Positions 36,601 to 49,284 of a DNA stretch of 64,000 nt are shown piece by piece (position 1 is the stretch's first letter; every line of letters begins with the position of its first letter). This stretch comes from Mycteria americana (Eukaryota; Chordata; Aves; Ciconiiformes; Ciconiidae). The notes under the pieces are model-generated. The model was not told where the DNA came from. It saw only the letters and a list, made by a program, of their open reading frames with translations, and did no database searches. The stretch covers positions 36,826,501 through 36,890,500 of the forward strand of contig NC_134368.1 in the NCBI RefSeq assembly GCF_035582795.1, written 5' to 3'. A program made the translations under genes and the position numbers.

Positions 36601-39600
36601 AGGGGAAAAAAGAAGGTCAAAGGATATCAAAAAAGTGATTTGTTCTCTTAAGCAAATAAAACATTGTGTGCACAAATACATTCCTGTACAGTGCCTGGAA
36701 ACACATCACAGACTGGTTCTCTAATAAAGTGATCATATTATTCATTAACATTTAAAAACTATTCCAGCATACTGCTCTGTGGTATGTTCTCAGCCTGCTT
36801 TGCTGCAGTTAAGAAAAAGGTCCAAGGTTCATAGGGGAGGGCTTGTAAGCAGCTCACAAACAATGTGCTTGAAATTCCTTCCTTTTGTAGCAGGAGTGCA
36901 AAACTACAGTTGAATAATTAAGCTATTGAACTAGGATTTATGCCGAAAAGACTAATTTGTAAGCTGTGCCCAAAGTGTCTGGGTTTGAAGTGATTTGCAT
37001 ATTTCTTCCTCTGGTATTCTAGGAATGCTATGGGAAACTTGCTACCCCAGGTCTCAGCAGTGGGTTTCTCATGCATACCTTTCCAAACTTGTCTTTGAAA
37101 GCATGAAAGCAGTGAGTGTGACACATCAGCGCTATATTCGTGTAGCTTATGAACACAGGTGTTAATGAAACAGGAAGTTAACCTGAAATTTCTTACAACG
37201 TACAATGAGATTCTGTTTATCTAGGTTACATTAAAAATTAATCCTAATGATTTATGCAAAAGCATAAGGGCTCTGATAAACATAAGTAATGAAAACCAGC
37301 CAAATGTTTATTTGCCAAGACAAAAAGCAGACTTTATATCTGTGAAATAGGAAATAGTGATAACACTGCAGAGAATGCAGGGCAGCCCTGGGCATTCCCC
37401 TGCACACACTTGTTATTCAGTGTTCTAGTACAAAGCCTGCTCTTGTAGCTGGAACTCAGCAAAAATAGATTTGACTGTGACCCTTCAGTATTCACATTAT
37501 ATTCCTTATTTCATTGCATAACAAATTCATTAATTGAATCATGGGAAGTCACTAAGCTATCAACTTAAATCACTCATCCATATGAAATTACTTTTAAATG
37601 CTAGTTTAAGGAATACACATAAATTATGGCAGAAGTGTTCACTTGAATCAAGTCAGATGATATTGAATGGGAAAGCTAATGCAATGCTGTGGCTTTTCAG
37701 GTTCAGCAAGAGAGACAAGCAAACGAGGTAGGCACTAAAGACATGGGTTGGGTATAACTCACTTTTTACTGCAATGTACACACCCAGGGTATCTTCTTCC
37801 AGGGTTTGACGTTTTATGGGGATTTTTTTGCTTTTGACATATTTTTTACTTCTTGTGTGAGCCATTATGTTTGTATCCCTTACACATACCAATGCAGAAT
37901 CCTTTGGAAGGAGAGTGGAAGACATGCGCCTTTGCTAAGGGGCAACTGAACATGCGTAAGGGAAAGAAGGTTCAGGACACTGCAGGGCGTACGGCTGGAT
38001 CAAAGAGGCCCTGCAGGCATTCAGTGCGGCCTCACTGCACTGGCCTGCCAAGCACCGGGAGCGGTGAACCTTTCTAGTACCCACAAGTGTGGTAAGGAAT
38101 GCATGCAGCCATCTCTGGCAAGCCCCTGAGACATGCTAAGAGAGACTCCTGCCATCACCTCTATTCACTATCAACCTTGTTGTGCTGTAACAAACCCTTC
38201 TGCAACCAGAGATCAAGAGGGATGGAACTACATATCCTTAACTTCAAAGCATAGCACCTTTAAGTTAGTCCGCTTTGGAAAATCATCATAGTAAGCCTCA
38301 TGCTGTAAATGAGTTTTATAACTGAAGTAAATATAGCTCATTAGCGTGTTAAAAATGTGAAAGTTTTTCCTCTGCATCTAAGACACTGCTTGAACATTTC
38401 AATTTTCTTGGTACCATTGGTATTTTTGACTTTAGAATGTCTAGAAAGATACTTTCACAAAGGTTGCGAGACCACATTTGCCTGCAGATGACAGAGCCAC
38501 ATAGCAGAATCAACTTCTTTGCAGCTTGTACAGTGTTCTATGGATTTTTGTTGGACTACAGTAAATGGGGCTGCATTTTTTTTTTAATCAATCAACAAGT
38601 TTTTCCACAGGAATAGCTACTTAATCAAACTTTTCATACTTTTTTCAATGGGTAGCCCATTGAAAAGAATTTAGGGCCCTAGATAAGAACAGCCATCTCA
38701 TTTCTTAATAGCAATGTGGCCATATTAAGTCTTCTCCATCTACTCAAAATTCCTGTGCAAATCTGCCATTGCAACAAATACATATGTGTCAAATGCAACC
38801 TGCTTAACTAGAAGGCTTTTAAACTCTTATCTTTAATTTTGATACTACAGATGCTCTTGCAATGAGATACAGCAAAGAATGCTTTCACTTATGACTATAA
38901 AGCAACTTCTGATTTTTTTGCTACTAGGCAATTGAAACACTACCCTGTACCAAGCATTAGTAAAGGGAAAAAAATAAACTCTACAGATGCACATACACAA
39001 GAAAAATTTTCGGCAGGCCTAAGTAAAAATGTGGCAAGCGAAGATAGGAGAACAGTGACATCCAACTAATAATTCAGAGTGGAAGCATAGCCTAACTTCA
39101 TGACCAACGTCTGCATAAAAATCCCCAGGCCGTTCCAGATGAAAAAGTCTAAATACAACATACATTACTCCACCAGCTTGGAAAGAAAACATGATTATAC
39201 AAAAATTTGAGGAACTTTTTTTTATAAAGTTACATAATTTTATATGCTATATAACACAGGAAACCAATCTCTGCAGTCAATCGTAACAAGAAAGAGTCTT
39301 TAGGGCATACCCAACCAGTGCATTCCTAGATGTTCAAAGCTTCGTCTGTTTAGAAGCAGACACCCTGCATGAGAAATTGATTTTAGGGGAGGGAAATGTA
39401 AAGGTGGCATTTGGATAAATATAACCTTTGCAGAAGCCAAAAGCCCATCATATGGGTTGGAAAGAAGTAGTCAAAGATCATTGCTTGAATGGATTTTGTC
39501 AGGATCAAGGCAAGAATCCAACAGTACATACCACCAATGCCATCCACTTACAGCACTGCACAAATAAGGCTTCAGAAAATAAAATCTGGAAGAGGCACTT

Positions 39601-39984
39601 AGTACAAAACTACCAGCCTTCACATGAAACCCACATTTTCTAGGAAGTAATAGGCAAATGTATGGCAAAGTTAGGACAAAGTGACTGCTTATAAGCCTGT
39701 ATAAACTCATTTTACATCTGTACTTACCCACAAGCTTTGATTTAAGGTTGCGGTATTCAGAGTTGGCAAGGCCACGATATATTTTTCCGATTTTCATAGC
39801 CTTGTCCAGATCCAGCACATTTTGTCAATGAAGCCTAATGTAAACTCAAAGAAAAACAGAAGTTTTCAGTAGAAGCACTTTTTAAGGCTAATCCTGACAA
39901 ACCAACATGGTGCAAGGGAAGTGCAAAAATACTGCACCTGAGGAGGAATAACCCTACGTACCTAAACACACAGGGGTCCGTTTG
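33626..39984. other. Intergenic DNA, no gene recognised
   Basis: AT-rich sequence with scattered short frames. A slightly GC-richer stretch lies at about 37,960-38,080. No domain, repeat tail or RNA gene could be supported. Confidence 0.6.
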
Positions 39985-40615
39985 AATGGAAGGTGGCATG
40001 GCAGGGGAAAACCTGGAGGTCCTAGTGGAAAACAAGTTGAACACAAGCCAGATGTGCACCTGTGCAGCAAAAAAGCCAACATCTTGGGCTGCATTAGCCA
40101 GCAGGCTGATGGAGGCAGTTTTTTCCCTACACTGTTGACACCACATCTGGACCACTGTGTACAGTTCTGGGCTCCCTGGGTACAAGACAGCTATAGACCA
40201 GTGAAAGCAATTAAGGGATTGGAGTGTTTTTCATACAAGAGGCTGAAAGCATTACAGTTGCTCAGCCTGGAGAAGAGAACAATCAGGGAGGATCTCTGTG
40301 TGTATAAGTATCTGATGGGAGGGTGTAAAGAGTCCGAGCCACACTCTTCTCAGTGATACCTAGTGAAAGGATGAGGCAATGGGCACAAACTAAAACACTA
40401 GGAATTGTTTAAACAAAAAATGTTTACTCTAAGGGTGGTGAAACACTGGAACAGGTTGCTCAGAGTTTGTAAGTCTCCATCCTTGGGGATTTTCAAAACC
40501 AAACTGGACATGGCCCATATCAACCTGCTCTAGGTGACCCTGCTTTGTGCAGGGGGTTGACTAAACAGTCTCCAGAGGTCCTTTCCTCAATCCTCAGCTA
40601 CTCTACGATTCTACA
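39985..40615 (+). mobile_element. CR1 LINE fragment, decayed
   Basis: This is a second CR1 copy in the plus orientation. It keeps recognisable ORF2 C-terminal pieces: the 'GGTCCTAGTGGAAAACAAG' start, 'DHCVQFWAPW', 'LSLEKRTIREDL' and the 'GGTGGTGAAACACTGGAACA' block. It ends in a degenerate tail (ACTCTACGATTCTAC). Indels and stops break the frame, so it is older than the copy at 4.9 kb. Confidence 0.9.
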
Positions 40616-43600
40616 AAGAATCAATGAGACTTCACATCATCCATTTCAAAGAGTTCAGGCCAATCTACCTTCTTTTTAATGGGTTTTCACTTGGTCACAT
40701 CTGAGTCTGATTAAAGGAAAGCATCAAATGTACCACTTTCAATGAAAGCCAATTTCAGGCTTCCCTTTACATTATATAGCATTGTATATGATACTGGAAA
40801 ACATTCACTGATAATCTTGTTGGAGAGCCATGAGCCTTAACTGCAGATCTTTACACAGTGCTAAAAGGAAGCTGAAACACCCTATGTCAACAAGCATGCA
40901 TTTAAGCAGAGTTAGTGTAGACTACGAAATACTGCAGCAGACTAAAAGGAATCAGTGCAGAGAGGTAGGCTATCTCCGTATATTCAAACTTCAGACTTCA
41001 AATGCAGTTGGTCGTATTCCAGCAGGAATAAGGTAGAATTGCTCCTTTGAAACCAAGGGTGATCATCTGCTCCAAAGGAGCCTGACATTTTCCTGTAGCC
41101 CATTTGTATTGTACTGTTCTGGTGGCCTAGAGTGGGAAAATAAATACTCCTTCCAGTGCCTGTCAGTAGGTAAGAATCAGAAGCATGACCTAGAGTATGG
41201 CATTCTCTGCTTCACAGAGCTCTCAATGGACCAGAAGAGGGAATAAGTTATAGTGCTGGAGTTTCATTAGCCAAAGATGTTTAAAGGTGCTGAAATGAGT
41301 TTCTGCTGTCTGTTCTGTTAGCAGTGCTGGAGCCAAGGTTACTTTGCCTAGAACAGCTTCTATTCAGTGGGCATTGCTGTGAGTACAAGTGCCTGAACTC
41401 ATTAACATTTTTTACCTTATACTATCCATCATGTTGAGGTCTTCAATCTCATCAATAAAGAAATTCCACGTATTTACATGTTTAAGAAATAAAAGTTAAT
41501 ATCACTAAAAGAAAATAACTGCTGTCATTTTCTTGCTTTAAATGCTTTTGTACTGGAAAGGTGAGGGGGCAGGAGGGTTTCCTCCACTGTAATTTTTCCT
41601 CATCATTTTAGCTTTCACCTGAAATACAGGGAAAATAATACTATATATAGCAAAACCAATAAAATTAGTATGTGTAAATCAACATTATAGAATTAGAAGA
41701 CTCTTGGATTTATTACTTTTATGTAGGTAAAAATAGAAAATTAGAAAATTCTTTGGTTGCAAATATATTCAAGTAAATTATGAGCAATACCTTTAATTTT
41801 GACACTCTTCTCCATATTCTCATTATATATCCTGAATGATACACATATGGGAAAAGTAGGATACGATCATGTGACTGAATAAAGTTCTCTATATTGGCAA
41901 AGCCAAAAAAATTAATGAACTTCAGACACCTGATTTTTCAATAGAAGTAATCATGTTTACTATAAACTTTTACTTACTTCCAAATGCTTTTATTCCTTCT
42001 GAAGAAAGTGATAAAGTAGCTCATTCACAGGCAACCATAATATGGTGCCTTCTTTGTCAACGGCAATTTTTTTTAACTCTGACCACACAGGACTAAGCAG
42101 CCAACATGAGCATAAGACATCTGACACTTGCTTTCTCTTCAGTCCTAGAGCTGGGACATGTCCTGTTCCATCTTTTCTGAGCTGATATTAGCTACTGACT
42201 CTGTACGCTGGACCTGGGAATAAAAATACAGGAAACAGAGCCTTCCTTGGGCCCTGGTGATTTAGAACTTCACAGATGCTCCAGCAAATGAAGAACCTCA
42301 TTTCAAATGACTGGCAGTATTGACCAGGTTGGCAATACTTACTGAGCAGAGGAAAATTAAAACGATGTAATTTATTCACCATCTAAAGCCTGTTGCAAGC
42401 AATGATATGATAGCTACTCAAGAGAAGATATTGCAAGAACCCTTTACAATAAAACCTGAAAATAGGGTGGTAACAGCTCCCTACCCAATATCTTACCATA
42501 TTGTAAAGGCTCAGCACAGCCCTATTGAAATCAGTGGAGGTTATGCCTGTTTGCATAAGCAAAGGATCTGGCTGCAACTATTTAGTGATCAACAGCAGAT
42601 CAAGTATGTTCTGAAGAACCTGTTTTGCATTCTCCCGACTTTGAAAACTGTTCAGTTCATGTATAAAAACTTGCACTGTTCTGGAACACAGATCTACTTG
42701 CAAGAGGTGACTCATTCTTTTGCTGGGAACAGCATTAAAAGTAAAGCAAACTCAACTTAAGGTAGAAAGGAAATAACAAAGGCACTGGCAGACAGGCCTA
42801 AAAGGCTCACTGGTGTCACACTGTTAAGTCCTAGAAAATTACTCTATCATTCTGCTGCCTGAGCATAAGATTCTTTTCTTTCTTCTTAATCTCACTTTCT
42901 GGCCATTATCCAGCTTACTTGATTCACCTCTCAACTTGTAGCCTCTGTCAATCTTTAGAAATACAAGCCCTTTGGATTTTTTTTCCTTTCTTCTTGTTGC
43001 CAAGAATTCTGTTTAAAAAGCATGCTTGCTTGACTTTCAGGAATTTGCACCAATATAGAATAGCGATGAGTTACAGCATGTTCAAGAAATGCGCACACTT
43101 CCAAGCACAGAGAGAACTGATGACCAATAACGCAGCAATGGTATTATGGTGCACATATAACACCGTTCACTTTTCATTTGCAAGAAGGTTTATAAATAGT
43201 TAGCTGTATTGGTTTGAAACCAACCAAGACCCTAATAAGCCTGACAAATGTTTCGGTATGTGTTATCAAGTACAATATTACAAGCCAGGTGGATATGAAA
43301 AGTATGTCTGGAAAATTGACAAATTTTTGCTTAAAAATAGTACCGCAGAGGATTTCAGTAGAAGTAATTTTTCATGCTAATCCTCACAGTAACTGGGGAT
43401 GCTGTCAAACATTAACCCTCAAGGTCATGTCTATGTATTTCATATTCCAAAACTTCTCATTAAGCACAAGCATAAGTCAGACTTTCAGTCTTTTGGGGAA
43501 AGGGGGTTTAAACCAGAAGAAATGGAGAGAGAAGCAGCCTTCCTTCAATTTTTGCATCACCCAGGACAGCAACCTGTGCCTTCCACAAAGTAGGATGATC

Positions 43601-45900
43601 CCATGCATCACACTTGGCTAGGGTTTCTTCCCACATCTTCTCCTGGAACTATTCTGTGCAAAACATTCCACCCACTCCATATTTTGAATATGGTCTTCCA
43701 TGCCATGAGGAAAAGTGCTGTTGCAAGGTACCAGATGAAGTTTCTTTTTCAATGCACTATTTCTCCAGTCACTCCAATATGTGAACAATGTCACCAAGGC
43801 TAAATTTCACTACCATCTCTGTGACTTAGTGCTCCCTGCTCTCTGGCTTTCAGTCTCTAGATATGTCCAATAGAACATGCTAGGCTCATGGATTCAGGTG
43901 AAAGGCAGTGGCAGCTTCCTTGGCCTTAAAGCTTCTTCTCATCTTCATTAGTGTAACAGTCCTTTCACTGGCATCTATCTTTTTGTAATCCTGATTAAGA
44001 AAAATGCTTCTAGTTTATGGTGCAATTCAGACGCTGATACTCAAAAGGTTTTGTATTGGGTTAGAAGCAGATTAAAAATATAGTTCAGAATAACACACTA
44101 GTCTAAGCAGGAAATTTTTAATGTTAGTTATTTCACTCTCAGGTCTGTATAAGCTCCCCACCCCAAGAGGACTGTGTAGGTACATTCCCTTATTGTGAAC
44201 ACACTTTCAATGTGATAAGAGTTCCATCAGAGCATCCACCTTCCTGCTAAGTTTGCCATTTACGGAGATCAGTCATATACCTCAGTTTGTCTCCCATCAT
44301 GGCATAAACTGAGGTAGGTACAGTAGACATAATACTTTTCAGAAGCAATGCACTTACTGGACATATCACAAAACTCTCAGCAATTTCCTTTTACTCTTGG
44401 GCAGGGAGAGAAGACAGACACTCTTTCAAAATGGTAGTTGAAAATAAGCAGCTACCATCAGAATATTCATCTGGCCTGTGGCTCATTCCTTTGCCAGGAC
44501 AAGAAATTCTTGGATGGTCAAAAGCAGGGTGCAGGCCAGGTGAATTGCCTTGGCAGCCTGAGGTATGGCCCACAGACTATTACGTCACTATACTTGTGCA
44601 AGTGTAATGTTATGCAGGGAGTGCAAGCAAACATCTGTGCATAGATAAAGCCTGGTAAAGGCTAACAAGATCTTTCACTTTTTGCTGTACTCAGAGCTTT
44701 CGTATTTTTCCATTACCCAAACTATTTACAATACTCCAGACTTCAGTACTAAAGCTTATGAAAAGGCTTTTGCTGTCCATTACTCTTAAGGCATTTCAAT
44801 TTTTCCTTCTAAAGTAGCATCTACCAAACTATAAGTGGTGTGCAAAAAAGACCAAAAAATACTTTCCTATACAAAACATATGAACATAAAGTTACTGAAT
44901 TGTCATATTCCACCTGCTACTTCTATCTTTGAAGATGATTACATTTCATTCAGAATTTCATTCAGAGTGCTTGCCGTCAGGTCAAATCTTGCCCAAGAAG
45001 AGTTTCATGCAAACAGATTGCTCATGCATAAGGATATACATTACAGGGTATCTCACCCATCCAGAACTTTACATACTTGCTCTAAGTCTCAGGATATTCA
45101 ACTGCATCCAGAAGCAAGTCTTAATAACTGTTTTATTTACTGAAATTAATCTCAGTTCTCATTGGGTAGATGACTTGACTTTAAAAATAAGACAAAGCAC
45201 TGAAAAAGCCAAAACAGCTTTGAAGCAACAGATTGTGAACAACACTTAATCTGGTTTTGTTCTATGCCAACAATTATTCTGGAAAATATTTTGAGGATAA
45301 TATGCCCAGCTGTGTGTTAGATAATAATTTAAGATACTGTTCTCAAATGATATTGTGAGTCATGCCTAAGGGCATACTTCATAGAATTGAAGGAGTCAAA
45401 TATGGAAGCCCCACTAGGTTTTCTAAGGAAAGCAAATGAAGCTGCTAAATTGAGTCAATATGGACAAAAGGTAAAATTATAGTGTAATTTATCACATAAA
45501 AGAACTAAAAGTGTCCTGTTATTCTCTAGTGGGACATTTGTGAGCCACCACTCAAGATTAATCCATCATCAACAGAAAGGTTTTATTGAGACAAGCGCTT
45601 CTAGCGACGTCACCTTTATCTTTCATGGTGAGAAAGTCAATTGTCTTCAAATACATCACCACCAGTCACTCATGTTATTAGTCTAAAAATCCCTGCACCT
45701 TGTTGCCAAGTACCACATTTTTAGATACACCTCAGCAAAACACAGCACTCCAACTGTTAAGCAAACATTACGTCTGTTTTAGAGTTTAGCCTCTCTTTGA
45801 AAGGCAACATACAACTAAAGGAGTCCTGGTAAAGAAAAAGGATAGCAACACAAAGGTTAAATCAGTGTGTGCTTTACTCAGCTTTTTCCCCTTGTCTACC
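40616..45900. other. Intergenic DNA, no gene recognised
   Basis: AT-rich. It includes a 43.2-43.8 kb stretch with unusually few stops in two frames (discussed under findings). Otherwise there are no recognisable genes, RNA genes or repeat tails. Confidence 0.6.
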
Positions 45901-46476
45901 TGTCATGGTTTAACCCCAGCCAGCAACTGAGCCCCACGCAGCCGCTCGCTCACTCCCCGCTGGTGGGATGGGGGAGAGAATCAGAAGGGTAAAAGTGAGA
46001 AAACTCATGGGCTGAGATAAAGACAGTTTAATAGGGAAAGCAAAAGCCCTGCGCGCAAGTAAAGCAAAGCAAGGAATTCATTCACTCCTTCCCATGGGCA
46101 GGCAGGTGTTCAGCCATCTCCAGGAAAGCAGGGCTCCATCACACGTAATGGTTACTTGGGAAGACAAACGCCGTCACTCTGAATGTCCCCCCCTTCCTTC
46201 TTCTTCTCCAGCTGTATATACTGAGCATGATGTCATATGGTATGGAATAGCCCTGGGGTCAGTTGGGCTCAGCTGTCCTGGCTGTGCCCCCTCCCAGCTT
46301 CTTGTGCACCTGGCAGAGCATGGGAAGCTGAAAAGTCCTTGACCAGTGTAAACATTACTTAGCAACAGCTAAACCATCTCTGCATTATCAACACTGTTTT
46401 CAGCACAAATCCAAAACTTAGCCCCATACCAGCCACTATAAAGAAAATTAACTCTATCCCAGCCAAAACCAGCACA
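45901..46476 (-). mobile_element. Solo LTR of an endogenous retrovirus
   Basis: The element starts TGTCATGGTTTAACCCC and ends CCAGCACA, so it has the TG...CA ends of an LTR and is 576 bases long. Read on the minus strand it has the expected order: a TATA-like CAGTATATAC (around 46,213-46,222), then downstream a poly(A)-type CTATTAAACTGTC (around 46,023-46,035), then the CCCATCCCACC/CGGCTGGGGTTAAACC end. I know this text from a family of LTRs common in neoavian birds. No internal retroviral genes flank it, so it is a solo LTR from recombination. The flanks share only TACC (CTACC left, GTACC right), compatible with a short mutated target duplication. Family name not assigned. Confidence 0.88.
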
Positions 46477-49284
46477 GTACCTTTTGTATCTCTCCTATTA
46501 CTGCTCACACTAGGTAGCAGTTACTAGCAAAGGCAAGAAAAGTAATCTGGAAGTCTAGGCAAACAGTCCATTGCTTTCTAAATGTGTAAGTAAATACAGT
46601 CTACAGATTTTATCTGTAATTATAACACATCACTGCATCCTTCCTTTCTGTTATGAAACTTACACAGAATATTATTTAATTGCAATGTAAAGATTTTTAA
46701 TCAAGCACAAACACTTTTAAGTATGAACACCAAATTTAGTCTCTCACTTGTTGATTCTATTGGCTCCTGAAATCCTGTGGGTATAAGGCCTTTCAGAGGG
46801 TACAGTGCCATGCTAGCAAAAAAACTTTGTCACAGTGCAATACAATCAGTCATTGCTCTTTAGGTGAGTCACTAATTGTGGTATGACAAGGTCAAGCTGA
46901 AAGTAAGACATGATATATTTGAGGGCAATCATCCTTTTCGTCCAAATGCTGCTAAAAGATCAAGCAGGACAGAACACAAGAGACTTGTCAGTTAAAATAG
47001 AAGATGCCCAAATGCAGCTTTCTATGGAAGCTATATGACTGCAAATGTAAAGAATCTCAAAGTCTACATTACCCAATTCAGAAAGGATTCTTTTAATCTT
47101 ATTTGGTATCAACAAAACCAAAAAAGCTTCAGAGAAAGACAAAACAGAGCCTACTTTCATACAAAGCAAATGGTACCACAAGAAAAATAAGAAAATGCGC
47201 TGCTTTGAGAAGGAAAGACACCTTTAAAAGATGGCATAGATTTCTAAGTTGCCTCAAAGCAGTTTAAAAGCTGCCCTCTGCACCTTAGGCTTCATCCTAG
47301 CCACAGTAAAAAGGTAAAAGCTTCTGCATTTTTGTGCTGGGGCAGGAAGAAGGGGTATTTGTTGCAAGTCATTGATTGTTATTTAGGAACAGATTAAGGC
47401 AGCATTTGGGCATCTCCAGCACTGCACATTTACCTCACTTCTGAACTGTTCACTGAGACAGGACTGCTGGTGGCAGCAATATCTCCTTTTCATGAGCTCC
47501 TCTTTGCTGTGGTTCCAATTGAGTCATTCGCAGACTGCTATCTTCCTAACAGGCAAGGGTAGACCCTCAACAGCTGGCTCACAGCTTTCTACCTGACTCA
47601 GTGAAACCCGTAAGTCTATAAGGAAGGCAACAGATTGTTCACTCTCCTCCTTATCAGATATAAAACTCTGGATGAGGAAAGCAATCTGTTCCCATAAGAA
47701 AATTTCTCAGTTAAACAAAACCATTGCATATCTTCCTACTGATTGCTGTATCATGAACTGTATCTGCAGCCACTAAAGTTGCCTGAGTAGATATGAGTGT
47801 AGGTGTACTCACAGGCCTACTGCATGAGCAAAATTACCATAGCAATTACAGCTCCCAGAAGTACTACCGTAAGGCATTTAAAGATAAACCTGGTTTTGGT
47901 GGAACAGAAATTTAGCAGTGCATGCCAATATCACAGCAGTCCAGAGTGTACAACACCAGGCAGAATCAAGCTTAGCACCTCACAGGACACTGGAATCCTT
48001 CAATAAACTGGGTCAGTACCTGCAATTCAGAATCTAGATCTACAAACCCAGCATAGCTGAGAGAAGTCTTCAAAATAGTACTGTTAAGACAAGAACACTG
48101 AAACTTATTTCTTAAAAATCAGTGATTGTGACAGTAGACAGATCACATCTTTACCTGTTGCTGCAGCATACTTTTGTAATTATGTCTAAAGGAATTCTAA
48201 ATAGCCATGAAAAATAACCTAATGTAAAACAATATTATCTTTTAAGGTAACTGTTATAACAGCATACGCAGTATCTTTCAAAACTAATAAATTCATACAA
48301 TTATGAATTGCAGCTTTCAGCATAAAGATACTTTGTGTAAAGAGGATTTAGGTGTTAAAGTACCACACTTACTTGTCAGAAGTCCCCTTCTCTTCATTTC
48401 AACTTTTGCCCACCACCTCTTTCCTCTACAGCAAACAAATTTGGACGTTAATCAGTCACCTTTGCCCTGATTGTGAATATCCCAAGTATAACAGTATGCT
48501 TGGCACAATGGGCAATATTTGGAATGAAAGTAGCTTCATACCAATCAAGTTAAATTATAACCCAGACTAACCTCAATCCAAATTCTAAAAAGACCACCAG
48601 CATTAGACAGAACAAAGTCAGGGATTCCTAAACTGGGAATTACAGCCAGCCATAGTACACCAGTAGAGCATTCCAGGCACCACAAGGACTTGCAGCTTCA
48701 GAGAATCAGCTTGCAAAAGCCTAACTGCTCAAGTTCATCCTCCTGGTTCCATCTGGATATGGCATAAAGGCAACAGCAAACAGAAATCCCTGCTGAGTTG
48801 AAGAGACTGGAAACAGGTAGGTGCTGAGAGGGGATGCAAGATGGCTGGGCAATGTAGAGCTTCTGCCTCTGCTGGGCAGTAATAGAGAAAGACGGAAAGA
48901 TGGGAAGATAAATGACAAATCAAAGTGTAGTAGTCCTAAAACCAGCCATTCTAAAGCAGGGAGTCAGAAGAGAATAGTCAGAGTAGAAGCTAAAGCCTGA
49001 GGTGGGCTACAGTAGTTTGCTGTGAACTTGTTTTAAAGAGGGGCTCAAGTGGGTGGAAGGCTCCAGGAAAAGCTGCCTCGGTCTAAGAGGCAGCTAAGAA
49101 AAGCAGCACTGAAAAAGCCCATAGAGGATAAGACAACATGGGATGTTAACTGTTGCTAAGGTTGTTGCTTACTTTACTTCTCCCTGTAAATAAACCTAAA
49201 ATGTGTGAAAGGTAGGTGGGAAGTTAACTACCCCTTAGTAAGAAGGTCAAGCACAGAAGTTCAAGTCATCCCTCCTGCAGCTTA
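46477..49284. other. Intergenic DNA, no gene recognised
   Basis: AT-rich, becoming somewhat more balanced toward 49 kb. Only short frames without recognisable features. Confidence 0.6.
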
